This document shows, piece after piece, positions 1-12,254 of a stretch of DNA of 64,000 nt. A program made the translations under genes and the position numbers. Position 1 is the first letter of the stretch, and each line of letters begins with the position of its first letter. Below the pieces are notes generated by a model. That model was not told where the DNA came from, ran no database searches, and saw only the letters and a list, made by a program, of their open reading frames with translations. The stretch spans positions 29,250,501 through 29,314,500 of the forward strand of contig JAIVEN010000011.1 of assembly GCA_026686845.1 (NCBI GenBank), given 5' to 3'. Source of the stretch: Adenanthera pavonina (lineage: Eukaryota; Streptophyta; Magnoliopsida; Fabales; Fabaceae).

Positions 1-239
1 CGTAGTGAATTTTAAAAATTCATAACTAAATGCATAAAAATTATTTCCCTATGATTCAAGTCTCTAAAATTAGAGAAAATTCTGAATTTTATAGGAAAAA
101 TATGAAACTGGAATTTCATTGAGACAATTCATACATTTATTTCTTTAATTTACTATTCATTCCTCTATTTCAAGTTTCTGTCCGGTTTCTGACCCTTAAT
201 TTAAAAATTCATTTCTCTACATACATAGATCTATTTGAT
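1..239 (-). mobile_element. Partial chromovirus-family LTR (family G), reverse orientation
   Basis: This stretch aligns with about 6043-6270, which lies inside the solo LTR at 5911-8342. Shared landmarks include 'cataactaaatgcataaaaa', 'ttcaagtctctaaaattaga' and 'aaaaattcatttct'. After about 239 the match jumps to the position equivalent to 8425, so about 2.1 kb of the LTR interior is deleted here. The left end runs off the window. It marks the upstream border of SRLK copy 1. Confidence 0.7.
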
Positions 240-604
240 TCTTATAATTTTACCCAAAAACTAATTTTATATTATTTCGTTTTACTATTTATATTAACTT
301 TCAAATTGGTCTATCTCTCAATTTAGACCTCTAGGTTACGCAATATTTATACCGTTGTGCTCAATTCGAGATGGGTTTCTATTCATGTGGTATATTAAAT
401 ACCTTCTAGAGTAAGTTCTGGAATTAATTTCTGTTAAGGACCTTATGAAAAATTAATTCCAATTAAGAACCAAATATAACATTTTCTGAAAATTAGATGA
501 GAAATTAATTCCTTCTAAAGTCTGATTATATATAGATTTTTCATCTTGCTTCATTTCTCATCTTTATTCATTTTATAATATCCCATAAAAATAGATATTA
601 CATT
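240..604 (+). promoter_or_regulatory. Decayed promoter/5'UTR of SRLK copy 1
   Basis: This is a near-collinear duplicate of 8427-8790, the promoter and start region of SRLK copy 2. Both contain 'caaattggtctatct', 'aaaaattaattccaattaag' and a TATA-like 'attatatata' (525-534 here). At the position equivalent to the copy 2 ATG (8777) this copy reads ATA, near 591, so the start codon is lost. Similarity ends at about 604. No lectin coding sequence follows; 605-739 holds nothing I recognise. Confidence 0.75.
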
Positions 605-739
605 CAGCATGAGTTGTTGAAATTGCTTAAAACGGGACATGAGCCAAAAAACAAAAAAAGAAGAAAATGAAAAAGAAGAAGATTTACTTTGCTAGGGTTA
701 ACATTCTAGCTTTGGGGATCAATTTCTTGACATTTGAAG

Positions 740-2120
740 TGTTAGAAATGCTGGCTTCCCAAGAGAGGAAGTGAATTGTGAAGTTTACAATTTTTCTGTA
801 AAAATGAAATATAATAGTGAAATTAAAAGTTTGCAAAAAAACAGAATATAATGAAAATGAACATATATGTAAGATAAGATAAGAGAAGACTCAGATATTT
901 ATCCTGATTCGATTCAATCCACTTGACCTACGTCCAGTTCTCAAGCTATCAATTGAGATTTTCTACTATATGTAAGAATTTAGTGGACTTTTTGTAATGC
1001 CTCAGTACAATGCTTGTGCTCTATTCTAAGAACACTGGAAATATTTCTCAACACTCTTACAAGTGTTTCCCCAATTCTTTTGTAAATCCCTCACAAAAAA
1101 ATCTTTCTTTTAGATGAAGGAAAGATTTTATACAGAAGTGAATACGCTCTTAAATATAGTAAATATGAAAGTTATGTCATAATAAATGTGGTGTGTTGGT
1201 GAAAAAGTTTTGACAAAGAAATTTAGTAGAGCTTTTGCACTATCAGACTTAAAATTCATTACTCATAACTTCAAATGAAATTTTATTTATAGATTTGTAA
1301 CATAGTTAGTTATTAGACACGAGATTTAACCATTAGAGATATTAACCAACGGTTACTTTGCAAAAATAGCCGTCGTTCATTAACCATATTAAATGCATCT
1401 AACATGCCAAAATCCAAATTTTAGGGTTCAAACACAGAGACAGAAAGTTAAGGACTATAACATTGAACTTCAAAATTCATATGTTACAATGTGACATTAG
1501 AATTTCAAGTTTACCAAAGATAACCCATGTTAGTTCATATGAATTTTCTTATTGGAAGTACGTTTGAAAAGTTTGAACAGTTGTCTCAAGTTTTCACATA
1601 ACACTTCAAAATTTGAATTTTAGAAGTTGAAATTTATCTATTAGAGGCATGTTCAACATCACATAAAAGTTCTTCTCTATGAAGTTTGAATGTTGAACTG
1701 CAAACTTCGTCTGTCAGAGACATGCTTTAACGAGATCATAAATTTTTATTTTGAAATTCGCACTTTGAAGCCCAAAGTTTGTCTGTCAGAGAAGGAGACT
1801 TTGAACTTATTTTGAACGTCACAAACATTCAAATTTTGACTAAATTTAATGTGAATTTTGCACACTTTCACTAACAATGTTAAGCTAGAAATTCAAATTT
1901 CAAAATTAAAATTTGTTTATCAGAGATAAAACCTCTATAACTTCGAATTTTACAAAGCAAAGTGTGAATTTTATACAAAATAAACAAAAGTCAAATACCA
2001 AAATTTATCTATTAGCTAATATTTTTCAATTTTAATACAAACTAATATTAGCTAACTTTGAAATAACTCATTTAAATATTGTGATAACATAAATAAGATT
2101 CAAAGCTTTTTATCTATTGG
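740..2120 (-). mobile_element. Degenerate Sirevirus (Ty1/copia) LTR remnant
   Basis: It begins 'tgttagaaatgctggcttcc', the same end as the Sirevirus LTRs at 28228, 38438 and 52616. It continues with the diagnostic 'cttgacctacgtccagt', the reverse TATA region 'tttatttatagattt' near 1285, and eroded versions of the 'attcgaatttt' and 'gtctgtcagaga' motifs. The 5-bp flank on the left is TGAAG. The right boundary is too eroded to place exactly and no target duplication is seen. It is the most diverged Sirevirus LTR in the window and sits where the SRLK copy 1 lectin domain should be. Confidence 0.7.
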
Positions 2121-2121
2121 A

Positions 2122-2405
2122 GTAACTGTCAATAGGCTTCGCAGTTGCATGCATCGTCCTTGTTTGGAGTCTGACATGGAGAAAGTCCACTCAACATCAT
2201 AGTTTTTTTTTTCGGGAAAATATATATATATATATATATCAACATCATAGTTATGATCGTCTTACAACATCTGGGTTCAGAAAATATAGCTACTCCGAGT
2301 TGAAAGAAGCAACGTACAAGAGCTTTCAGTGAAGAGATTGGAAGAGGTGCACCAATCAAGAGACTCAACGAAGCAAACCAAATGGAAAGTGAGTTGCTGG
2401 CAGGT
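2122..2405 (+). pseudogene. SRLK copy 1 remnant: transmembrane segment, juxtamembrane and kinase N-lobe pieces
   Basis: Translation gives a hydrophobic segment (IGFAVACIVLVWSLTW, about 2132-2179), then the juxtamembrane start GFRKYSYSELKEAT at 2273-2314. After a one-base frame change comes FSEEIGRG, the start of the glycine loop, and then IKRLNEANQ, the region around the ATP-binding lysine. These match the ZmPK1-like S-domain receptor kinase subfamily, from my knowledge of its conserved blocks. About 15 residues between glycine loop and lysine are deleted, and coding ends after 'LLAGQLN' at a deletion junction. A 34-bp insertion (2205-2238) interrupts the juxtamembrane. Clearly a pseudogene. 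Confidence 0.75.
2191..2252. mobile_element. Tiny retroposon-like insertion with 14-bp target duplication
   Basis: The 14-mer tcaacatcatagtt occurs at 2191-2204 and again at 2239-2252. Between them is a 34-bp insert of a T-run, 'cgggaaaa' and a TA repeat. Removing the insert and one repeat restores the SRLK juxtamembrane reading frame. Long target duplications with a homopolymer end are typical of severely 5'-truncated LINE or SINE insertions, read here on the minus strand as a poly(A) tail. Filler DNA at a repaired break is the alternative. Confidence 0.55.
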
Positions 2406-2610
2406 CAACTAAATTAAAGATAATTAAATATATTGTAAATTGAAATTTAATATTGTTTTTTTTTTGGAAAAAATTGAATTTCAGTGGACATAGAAATAAG
2501 TTATTATATTATTTTCTTTTCAGAAATTGTGGCTCGTTTTTTTTTTTAATGTTATAACATGACCTTTTGAATTTCACAATTACAAGGCTTGCAGAGTTTT
2601 CCGTAAGATA
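2406..2610. repeat. 3'-flank segment duplicated at 62570-62760
   Basis: It shares 'gataattaaatatattg', 'gaaataagttattatatta' and 'atgttataacatgacctttt' with 62570-62760. In copy 1 it directly follows the truncated kinase fragment. In copy 2 it lies about 4.2 kb past the kinase stop, of which about 2.5 kb is a solo LTR. It therefore marks the downstream part of the SRLK tandem duplication unit and shows that copy 1 lost its kinase C-lobe by deletion. Confidence 0.7.
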
Positions 2611-3478
2611 TATATGAGAATGCTATTTAGAAATATTATTGCTAGACCTGACACGATCGTTTACAATAATAAAATGTTTCAACGGATCTTCCTAAGACAC
2701 TCTAGAATAGAATGGCCTATCTACTGAATTGTAAGGGGATATTAAATCATTTTAAAAAAGACACATATAAAAAAAATATGAAAATATTGTTTAAAAACAG
2801 TTATTTCATTATATAGAAAATAACCAATGTCAATTTATCTCTATATTTTTTCTGCTATATTTTGATCTAACTCTCCCCTCCAAAATTTGCTTATATTTGA
2901 AACCAAAGGGAGTGTGTGTATGTGTATATATTAGTTTTAATAACTTGAGTGAAACATGTGGACTCAACCTCTTATGTTTCGGCTTGGAAGTGTTTGGGAA
3001 TGATAAGGAGTTGGTTTTGGAGCGGCTAACCATTGGACGATGAGGCTTGGAGCTAGGAGCGTTTGAGAGCATTATTGTTGGAGGTGAGATCGACTTGTAA
3101 GGGAACAAAATAAAGCCAACAAAATTTGCTGAAATGATCATAAAAGAGGATAAGTACTCCTTGTTACCATCGACTGAGTCATGTGGTGGGGAAGGACCAC
3201 AAAGATTTTTTTTGGGCCTCAGATTACTGCATGTGTCAGCTCAAGAGGAGCATATTAGCTTCAACCACAACAAATGAAATTGCCAGAATTATGTTTTCTT
3301 TTTCTTAGACGATTATGTATGAAAGCATTCGTACTAATAACCCTCTAATTGACCTTAAAAAAGAAAAGATGTATCAAATAATTTTAATTTATTAAATTCA
3401 ATAATTAATATGTTAAATCTACTTTTTGATAACAATATTATGGTAAAGGTCTACTTCTCATCCCTTAAGGCATAATTC
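2611..3478. other. Unassigned AT-rich intergenic DNA
   Basis: A minus-strand open frame of 103 codons (2830-3141) has low-complexity Ser/Pro/Thr content and no recognisable domain, so I do not call it a gene. The rest is AT-rich without clear repeats. Confidence 0.4.
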
Positions 3479-4235
3479 ACTCTGGTCCTGTAATTTTGTT
3501 AAGTTTTATCATAATCTTTAAACCTTTAAATTATAATAAAAAAATTCTAAATTATTAACATCAATAAATATGTTATATAACAGAAAATGATGAATTGACA
3601 TAGTATATAATGACAACTCATGAATATTATTACATATTTATTTATTAATCTTATAATTATAATCATTGGCCAAAGAATCTTATAGTTATAATTGAAATAA
3701 TTTTATTGTCTTAAAATCAATTATTGTAACATTAAAAATAAAACCTAAATTACATCGTCATGCTTTCCCACGTCTTTCACATAAGCAGTAACGAAAAATT
3801 ACTAGATTGAGATACACATTTTAACTTATTCTTATTTAATTTTAAGATATAATTACTTATTTTAGGACCTTAAAATAATTATTTATTTTAATGTTAGATT
3901 TTATTTTGTGACTTTAGAATAATCTTGATGATCAACTTTTGATTTTACTTTGAAAGTAATAATTATTTATTTACGATTTTAAAATTATTTCAATTATAAT
4001 TATAAGATTTTTTGTATAATGATTATAATTATAAGATTTATAAATATATAATAATATTAATGATTCATCTTTTGAATATGTTAACTCAACATTTTTCATT
4101 AACTTTTTTAATGGTGTTAATAATTAAGAAACTTTGTTTACTACATTTAAAAAGTTAAAGTATAAAGAAATTTAATAAAATTAAATGATCAAAATGAAAT
4201 TTAACTCAAAGTTAGGGGACCAAAAAATAAAATTT
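3479..4235. mobile_element. Long-inverted-repeat (foldback) element, probable nonautonomous DNA transposon
   Basis: The left half (3479-3720) and right half (3955-4235) are imperfect reverse complements of each other over about 230 bp each. 'tcttataattataatcatt' on the left pairs with 'aatgattataattataaga' on the right. The outer 'tggtcctgtaattttgtt' pairs with the reverse complement of the right end, 'tggtcccctaactttgag'. Ends reading 'ggtcccctaactttg' are common in plant long-TIR MITEs of Mutator-like type (family knowledge). I could not fix a target duplication, so the ends are approximate. No coding capacity is present. Confidence 0.65.
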
Positions 4236-5310
4236 CATTGCATTTAATTGGACAGACAATTACTTTTTTTTTTTTTACTAATACAAACATTTACTTTTTA
4301 AACATAATAAGGGGTTACTTGATATACTTCTAGAAAATAACTTCCCTCAAAATATAATTTCCAGGAAGTTGACTTTTCATCTATAATTTGCTTGTTCCAA
4401 TTTTTACTTTTTTGGAAGTTCAAATTATTTTTTAGATAAATCTATTATATTTCAATTTTAAGGACGTAAATATTATTTTTATTAAGCAAAAAGATGTCAG
4501 TTAAGAGTATTTCATAGAAAAAAATATTATAATCGTTGAAGAATTAAAACTTCTCAAATGAATCTCAGCTTCCTTGAGAATTAATATCTTTTTTTAAAAC
4601 AAGAAGCAGCAATTGATTTACTAAAATATTCTTTATTACATATTAATCAACCCCTCATATTTTACACCTCCAAGTCTTTCTTTATTAGATTCTTTTAAAT
4701 TTTTTTCGCTAAAATATTCTTCACTTAAATATTCTCTTAAATACATATGAACGGTTAAACAATAAAAAAATAATAATTAATATTTTATTGAAATTTTAAT
4801 GCTTAAAATATTTTGAAAAATTACAAAAACCTCAAAATGAAAAGTAATTATTTTGAAATGCAGATAAAAAAATATAATTTGAATTATAAAACTGATGGTT
4901 ATAAGAAATATCAGAATGTAGACGAGAATATGTTAATATACTATTAACTTATTTCATCATGAAGAGGTTTAAATTAATATTAATTTGCAGAGAGTGACTT
5001 TGTTTAATCCTTTTGTCTGTGTATTTGTATTATGTTATTGTTATTAGTTTTGTTTAGTGCCAATATGGTTTCCTTGTGGACTTGGTATTTGCGGTTTGTT
5101 TTAATGTTAATAATGACATGTTGCGTTTCTTTGGCCAAAAAATGTTGATATATTGGAAGAAAATTAAATATAAGTTGCCACCAAGAAGATGGTAGGTGGA
5201 ATGTAGATGTTTGATTATTCTGATTGATGTGAAATTTAAAATTAAAAAGTTTCGAGGGAAGCTTCAGAGATGGAATCCGTACACCATGCATGCATTTATT
5301 ATTCACTTAT
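4236..5310. other. AT-rich intergenic DNA, nothing recognised
   Basis: No coding pattern, RNA gene or clear repeat was seen. A 100-codon minus-strand open frame (5004-5306) is Asn/Thr/Ile-rich and looks like chance. Confidence 0.4.
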
Positions 5311-5693
5311 AGCCTGTTTGGATAATAAATTTTAAGCACTTATAAGCACTTATGGGATCTATAAGTGCTTATGTGGTGGAGTTGTCAAACAGAAACAGCT
5401 TTTCAATAAGCATTTATGCCTCAAATAAGTGTTTATGAAAGAAACTGAGAATTTCAGCTTATGATAATCACTTATCCTCCCATAATCACTTATTTCATTT
5501 TTCCTTCTCATTATCCACCCAATAATCACTTAAACCCCAATATCCAAACACATTTCTTTTCTTAAAATCACTTATGAGGTTAAAATATCCAAACACAAAT
5601 CACTTTTGACATAATCACTTATTCTTATAATGACTTATAAATAATCACTTATTCTCATAATCACTAATTCATAATCTAATCCAAACACACCCT
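5311..5693. mobile_element. MITE with GCCTGTTTGGAT / ATCCAAACACACCC ends
   Basis: The left end 'agcctgtttggataataaa' is the imperfect inverse of the right end 'ataatctaatccaaacacac'. The interior is made of repeated 'ataagcactta' and 'aatcacttat' words on both strands, so the element can fold on itself. It is 383 bp with no coding capacity. Ends of the form '(G)GCCTGTTTGG' are typical of plant MITEs of hAT or Harbinger type. I could not find an unambiguous target duplication to choose between them. Confidence 0.65.
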
Positions 5694-5910
5694 TAATCAT
5701 TGACATAAATATAAAATTCATCTTAAGTAATTTAAAAAAATAAAGTCTTGCAAATAAAAAATTTGTGTTGTGTCATTGACCGACTCGATCAATGCCTCCG
5801 CATTTTTCAGAGACATGAAAATCAGCTGGCTAAACTCCCCTGAAAAATCTGCACAGCACAATATAGTTATTTGTCTACCATGGCGGTTCTTACTTCTCCG
5901 ATGACCATAT

Positions 5911-8342
5911 TGTCACACCTCATTTTTTGACACTTTTTTCATGAATATTACCTCATTTAAAATTATTAAAAAGACTCTTGAAAACTTGAACCAACTAAAA
6001 AGTTTGAAAATTGAAATTTTCATTTTCATCACTATTGACATTATTGCACAGTAAATTTCAGAAATTCATAACTAAATACATAAAAATAATTTCACTATGG
6101 TTCAAGTCTTTAAAATTAGAGAACATTTTGAATTTCATGAAAAAAATATGAAACTAGAAATTCATTAAGCCATTTCATTCAGTTTATTCCTTAAATTTAC
6201 TGTTCATTCCCCTATTTCCAGTTTCTATCCTGTTTAAGTTTAAAAATTCATTTCTCAACATACATTGAGTTATTTTGTGCTATCTTTATATCATTTGAAA
6301 GCTCTGAATGTCTACTTTCTATACATAATTATTTTGTACATTTATTTAACATGTATACAGTAAAGTATCTTTTTAAATCCTCTAGGGTCAAGATAATTCT
6401 CTACTGGAACAGTTTTGGAGAAACATACATAACTTCATCTATATAACTCCAAAAGCATTCAAACTAGTGGCATATTAAAGTCAAGATATAGGTCTTTCCA
6501 TACGTATAACCATTGAATTTTTGGAGCACTATACAAATTTTATACCACCTTTAAACTCAAATAATATTCACAATAAATTTATAGTTTCCAAAAACTGTCT
6601 AGTTTTACTCTTTATACTTCTTTAAAATCATAACTTGATTCATATATGGCTAAATGATATAAAACCTACTTCATTATAAAACACAACATATTCTCTAACT
6701 AGAGGAAATATAATTTGGCTCAATTCCCTTATCATAACGTTCTTGTACATTTCCAAATATTAACATAACATAACGGTATATAAGGGAATCGTATATACTT
6801 TCGTAAATCTTAATATCATTTTATATTTCAATAACATCTAGCATGCTTACTCATTCATCACATAGGATCATAATATATCACTTATATATAATCATAATAT
6901 AATACATAAAGCATACTTCATAGTCAAATATTATTAATAACTTTAAACTTTAACTTGCTACATCATATTTTTCTCCTTCCTTTTGCTTTCCTTCATAGCC
7001 TTTCCATTACCTAACATGGTTAATAACTTGGGGGAGTGAGGTTTGGCATATCAGTAGTAAACTTGTACATGCTTAAACACCATTACATTTCATAAAAATA
7101 TTCATAGCATTGCACAATTTATTAAAAATACATGAAAATACCATGTTGGCTATAAAAATTTTGGCAGCATAACAGCTTAAAAATAGGACATCTCGTGCAA
7201 AGCCCTCATTACATAAACAGCCAGCCAATCCAATAAACAATCAAAGCAACAACATGGTAATACAATCATTTCATAAAACATGGATAAAACATAATTGTGC
7301 AAAATATAAAAGTAAGGCAAGAATACTACCTTAAAGCTTTATTATTTTCTCTTTAAACTTGAATTCTCTTGCTTTGATCCTTTCCCAATCACTTCCTTGC
7401 ATCATCTCGAGCCTTGATTTTTGGCTTGATTTTCCTTCCTCTCTTGGCTTCCTCTTCTTCTGGCATTTTTTCCTCTTCCTTGTGAGTGTTCAGCAGTTGC
7501 TCCTTCTCTTTCTCATGTGCTAAGGATGCCCAAAAGGGAGAGTATATGTAAAGGAAGCCAACCAATCACAATTTGCTATTTTGCCCTCTCGAACATTCTT
7601 GAAAAATTGAGAAAATATGAGAAAATATTAAATTAATATATTTTTCTCATGTGCAACTTGTTGGCCACAAAATTAAGGGCATTTTAGTCCAAAAATTTTA
7701 AATATTTTCTTATCTAGATATATCCTAGATTGGCCTAGATAAATAAAACTATTTTAGCAGTATATTTTACTATTATTGGGATACTGGTTATAATTGTGTT
7801 AGGATATAAAATTACCATAATATCCTTATCCTAATTAGTCCAAATGTGAGGCCCATGATTTGTTCTTGAATTAATATCTCTTTCTGCAGTCCAGACTAAC
7901 TTTTATTGAGTAAAATATTAATATTAAATTCTAATTATCCAATAAATATTATTTTAATTTTAATAAATTTCTTACTATGTTCCATTGGTCTTAACTCATT
8001 GAGAGCTTCATTTTAATTATTATTTTTTATATTTATAAAAATGCCCTTAACTTGAGATAAATTTATAATTTATAAAACTTTCGAGTTCTTAAGTATAATT
8101 TTTCCCAAAATTCATAAATTCTTCTTCAGTTCCTCGTGCGTCTACTGCCATTATTTTTTATTTTTTTCTCTTTTCCTTTTTTGGTAAGAGAAAAAATTAT
8201 CATCTTTTTTTTTTCTTTCGATTAAGATAATTGGCATCTTTATTATATTTTATGCAAAATAGTATATACTCATTTTTATAAATTTTTTATAGATTTTAAA
8301 ATATTAAACCCTGAATATCTATAAAAATTATATGATAATACA
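5911..8342 (-). mobile_element. Solo LTR of chromovirus family G, reverse orientation
   Basis: The plus strand begins 'tgtcacacctcattttttga' and ends 'ataaaaattatatgataata' plus 'ca'. These are the reverse complements of the family ends (gaggtgtgaca, and tgtaacatcc followed by ttaaatttttatgg) defined by the full element at 23330-46630. Internal landmarks are shared, including 'taaaactttcgagtt' and 'cccaaaattcataaattct' at 8070-8130. Length is 2432 bp. The flanking pentamers (CATAT and TTTTA) do not match, so no target duplication survives. It sits directly upstream of the SRLK copy 2 promoter, and a fragment of the same insertion is at 1-239. Confidence 0.75.
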
Positions 8343-8776
8343 TTTTACTTCTAATATAAGAAATAACCATTTTACCATTAAAACAGGTTAAAATGTAATT
8401 ACCCATTTTTTTTGAGTACTTTGTTGTAATTTTACCTAAAGACTGATTTTTTATTATTTTTTTATTATTCACATCAACTTTTAAATTGGTCTATCTTTCA
8501 ATATAGACCTCCCGGCTACGTAATACTTATACCGTTACGCTCAACTTGAGATGAGCTTTCATTCAAGTGGTACATTGAATACCTTCTGGAGTAAGTTCTA
8601 GAACTAATTTCTGCTAAGAATCTTATGAAAAATTAATTCCAATTAAGAACCAAATATAAATATAACATCTTCTAAAAATTAGATGATAAATTAATTTTTT
8701 CTAAAGCCCAATTATATATAGCACTTTCGTCTTGCTTCACTTCTTGTCTTTATTCATTTTACAATATCCCAAAAAA
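8343..8776 (+). promoter_or_regulatory. Promoter and 5'UTR of SRLK copy 2
   Basis: The TATA-like 'attatatata' (8710-8719) lies about 57 bp before the ATG at 8777. The region aligns with 240-604 of copy 1, which shows it was carried along in the gene duplication. An upstream in-frame ATG at 8732 lies only about 13 bp past the TATA box, so it would fall before a normal transcription start. That argues for 8777 as the ancestral start. Confidence 0.6.
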
Positions 8777-10168
8777 ATGGGGGTATTACACATATTCCTC
8801 TTCTTCTCCGCTTTGCTTTTCATGTGTCTATCTTCTTCATCAAGTAATGTGTTGTTTCTATTGGCAGAGAATCCAGAACATGTTATCAAATCCAGAAATG
8901 GCAATTTCACTATTGGTTCCTATGGCGTTAGTGAGAATTCCTATGCTTTTGCTATCTAGTTCATGAAGCCTCAAAGCCAAAACTTGACTGTTATTTGGAT
9001 GGCGAATCATGATACACAGGTAATCTGGTGTTGAATGATGCAGGCCTAGTCAATGTTTGGGCCACCAACACCATGTCAACGAAATCTCCATAACTGATTC
9101 TCAATGATGATGGTAATCCTATTCTACTTGAACCCATAAAAAAGTTCTATGGCAAAGTTTTGATTTTCCGACAGATATACTTGTCCTGGGACAAAAGCTA
9201 AGCAGACACACTTACCTTGTGTCCTCCAAGAGTCAGACTGACCCCTCGTCTGGTTTCCATAAGTTGTTTTTCAATAGAGATAATGTTCTTCATCTTGTCT
9301 ACAATGGCCCTGAGCTTTCGAGTGTTTACTGGCCACCTCTATCGTTTCAACCATGGCAAGCTAGTAGGTCCACTTACAACGCAAGTTGCTTATTTAGCAT
9401 TTCTTAATTCGTATTGTGAATTCATTTCAACTGATAACTTTACTTTCAAGACATCGGACTATGGCTCTGTGCTTTAGAGACGATTCACCATTGATAGCGA
9501 TGGCAATGTATGTAAGAGTCTACTGGTGAAGGAAATGGGGAGAGAAGTGGGATGTTTCATGGCAAGATTTTTCTGAAGCTTGCAACATTCATGGCGTTTG
9601 TGGAGAAAACAGTTTTTTCACATATGAACCTTTTTCTGGTCGAACATGCTTATGTCTTCCAGGTTACCTATTCATAGATGAAAGCAACTAGTCTCTAGGG
9701 TGCAAGCCAGAATTCAATTTGTCTTGCAAGCCAGAAGACTCACGCTTTTTATCAATACCAAATGGCGATTTTCTATGGGTACAAAAAAGGGACCTACCTA
9801 AATATTACCTTTAATGAATGTATGAATCGATGTTTGAGTTTATGTAACTGCAAGTGGATCCAATATAGATATGACGGTGCCCAGTACGTATATATGTTAC
9901 CCTAAGACCCTTTTGAGAAATGGCTATCTTTCTCCCGCTTTTCTTGGAATGTTTAGCTTGAGATCACCTAATTCGAGCTCATTCGCTCTTAAATGACCTC
10001 CCATTAGGTGTGAAAGTGTGTGTAACATTACAAATTGTATGAAGAATGCTAATGTATGTATAGAGATATAGGAATGTAGCATGCAATACATGAAAAGATT
10101 GGAAAATAAGTAAGATAATAACTTCACATGCTTAATCCTTAATTGGAATTAAGTTTCCATATGATTCT
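8777..10168 (+). pseudogene. SRLK copy 2, 5' half: signal peptide, B-lectin, S-locus glycoprotein/EGF and PAN regions (ZmPK1-like receptor kinase)
   Basis: From ATG 8777 the product starts MGVLHIFLFFSALLFMCL, a good signal peptide. It enters the bulb-lectin domain (ENPEHVIKSRNGNFTIGSYG) and hits a TAG at 8957-8959 where the family has Trp. Later frames keep recognisable blocks: LTVIWMANHDTQ, NLVLNDAG, SSGFHKLFFNRDNVLHLVY at about 9240-9300, an EGF-like CNIHGVCGEN near 9583, CKPEFNLSC near 9703, and a PAN-type NITFNECMNRCLSLCNCKW near 9810. At least four frameshifts and several stops are present. In life this receptor would sit in the plasma membrane with its lectin domain outside. The coding remnant ends where a family S LTR inserted at 10169; the kinase part is 47.5 kb away at 57699. 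Confidence 0.88.
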
Positions 10169-12249
10169 TGTAACATCTCCATTTTTCATGTATGAATATT
10201 ATGACCAGATAATATTATAAATAATATTAAATTATTTTGGATTAATTTATGATGAATGAGAAAATCTGAATATTTAATTAAATAGGTTTAAGGTCCAAAA
10301 TATTATAGAAATATAAAAAAGGGGCTTAAAAGGGCAAAATGGTCAATTTGCCAAAGGTAAGGGCAAAATTTTCATTTTAAAATAGAAGAGAGAGAAAATA
10401 ATAATATACTCTGGTACAGGCTAAAAGTATAAGTGATATTGGATAGGTGGGCCCGGAGAGAAAAAAGTACAAGTTTTGTAAAATGCAGGTCCCACATGAA
10501 TAATAAATATCGGGGGAGATCAATAGTGAAAAGTAAGTAAGATAGGTAGACCCCACATGAAAAAGTAAAGAGGAAAAGGCAATGGATCCCATAGATAAAA
10601 TAAATAGAAAAGATACAAAGTATAAAAGAAAACTCAGATAAAAAAGTACTCAAACCAAATTTATCTACAAGAGTAAAAAGTAAAATTTTCCCTTTCCTTG
10701 ATATGACTAAAATTTAGGAGAAAAAAGTTAGACATTTTTACCCTTACCCATTCCTCTCACAAAGCCAAAAATATCTTGGGGCAAAATGGTAAAGTAACAT
10801 AAAATATTGAAGAAAAAACTTGAGCTCTTAGATCAAGAAGCAATCCTAGGGCTCACACTCACCTACTTTTCCTATAAATAGACCCCTTCTACCCTTGCCA
10901 TTTGCTCATTTGTGAAACACCAAGATAGCGTTAGAAAGAGAAGGAGGAAGGGCATATAGAGAGAGAAAGAAGGAAGGAAAGAAAGAGAGAAGGAAGAGAG
11001 GAAGGAAAGGGAGACTAGAGGAGGTCTTCAAGAGGTAAGCTTCTTCTTTTAATCTCTTTTAGTATCTTTCTTCTTTCATTTAATTTAAGATTTAATAATA
11101 CTACAGGCTTCAATCAAACTAAAGAAGTGATCTAAAGTTAAGTGAAAGCAATGTTTAAAGAAAAGTTATTAAAACTTCAAAGTAGTCTCTTACCCTTACT
11201 TAGTGTTATTACTTATGAATATTTTATATGTTATTATGATTTGTAAATGATGCCATATTGCTGTTATGAATACTTTTCTATGATTGGTGGCAATTTTATG
11301 TTAAGGGTTAAGTCCAGAGATGCCAATTTACTAAGTTGTTATGCCGCCAAAATTTTGTTAAATAACATGGAAGTTTTGATGATTTAATGAAAGTATATTA
11401 TGTTTTATATGCTTTTAAATGTTTTTGTGATGACATGATGGTATGTGCAAGTTAACTATTGAGATTTCTCAATCTCACCCCATAGTTAATCAATGATAGG
11501 GCCAAATCATGGTAAAAGAAAGAATGTAGAACATGAATAATAATGATGATAGAACCTTGCTAAAAGCTATTAATATTATGTTTTATATAGTCTAATTCAA
11601 ACTATTGTATAAAATCAAATATACCTCTAAAAATTCTGTTGTCTACATTTGTGGATAGATCTATGTCTTAAGAGCAAAATGACACTGTTTTAGCTATATG
11701 TGGATTTATACAATGATAGGTATTCAAGTTTACAAAAACTGCTCCAATAAATGTTATTTCTGACCTCAAATGATATATGTTAATGTTTTGCCCAGTATAG
11801 TTAAAATAAATACAGAAACAAAATATAGTTAGAAATTAGACACATAAAGCTTTCCAAATATGCTAAGTATTCACCAAATAGATCTATATGTTAAGAGAAA
11901 TAAATTTCCAAACTTGAGGTTCAGTTTTTGGACAGAAATAGAGACTCGAAAATGAATAGTAATGTTTACTCAATAAACTGTACGAATCTATGCGTTCATT
12001 TCCCAGTTTCTGATTTTTCTCTAAATGTTCAAGATGTGCAATATTTTTAAATACTTGAATCACTAAGAAATAATTTTTATAAATTTAATTATAATTTTTG
12101 AAAAATTACTGCATAGTGAGCTGAAAAGCTGCGAGAAACAGTTTTAGGAAGTTTTAAAGTTTTAATTGGTTCAAGTTTTCTAATACTATTTTATTACATT
12201 AAAACTGAGCAATTTTCATTGGAAAAACTTTAAAATGTAAGATATAACA
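10169..12249 (+). mobile_element. Solo LTR, family S, inserted in SRLK copy 2
   Basis: It runs from tgtaacatctcc to gtaagatataaca and is flanked by a perfect 5-bp duplication ATTCT (10164-10168 and 12250-12254). Length is 2081 bp. A TATA box 'tataaata' at 10873-10880 is followed by a purine-rich tract (about 10930-11035), the same order as in the family S LTR at 58395. No internal retrotransposon coding remains, so it is a recombination-derived solo LTR. Related copies are 19571-47653 (interrupted) and 58395-60894. Confidence 0.88.
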
Positions 12250-12254
12250 ATTCT

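Noticed and set aside
2830..3141. 103-codon minus-strand open frame
   Set aside because: Low-complexity Ser/Pro/Thr composition, no domain, no promoter or splice context.
5004..5306. 100-codon minus-strand open frame
   Set aside because: Asn/Ile/Thr-rich as expected from AT-rich noncoding DNA; no recognisable motif.
7081..7320. Possible CRISPR-like or satellite array of 'cataaaa' words
   Set aside because: No regular spacing or unique spacers; it is ordinary AT-rich LTR sequence.
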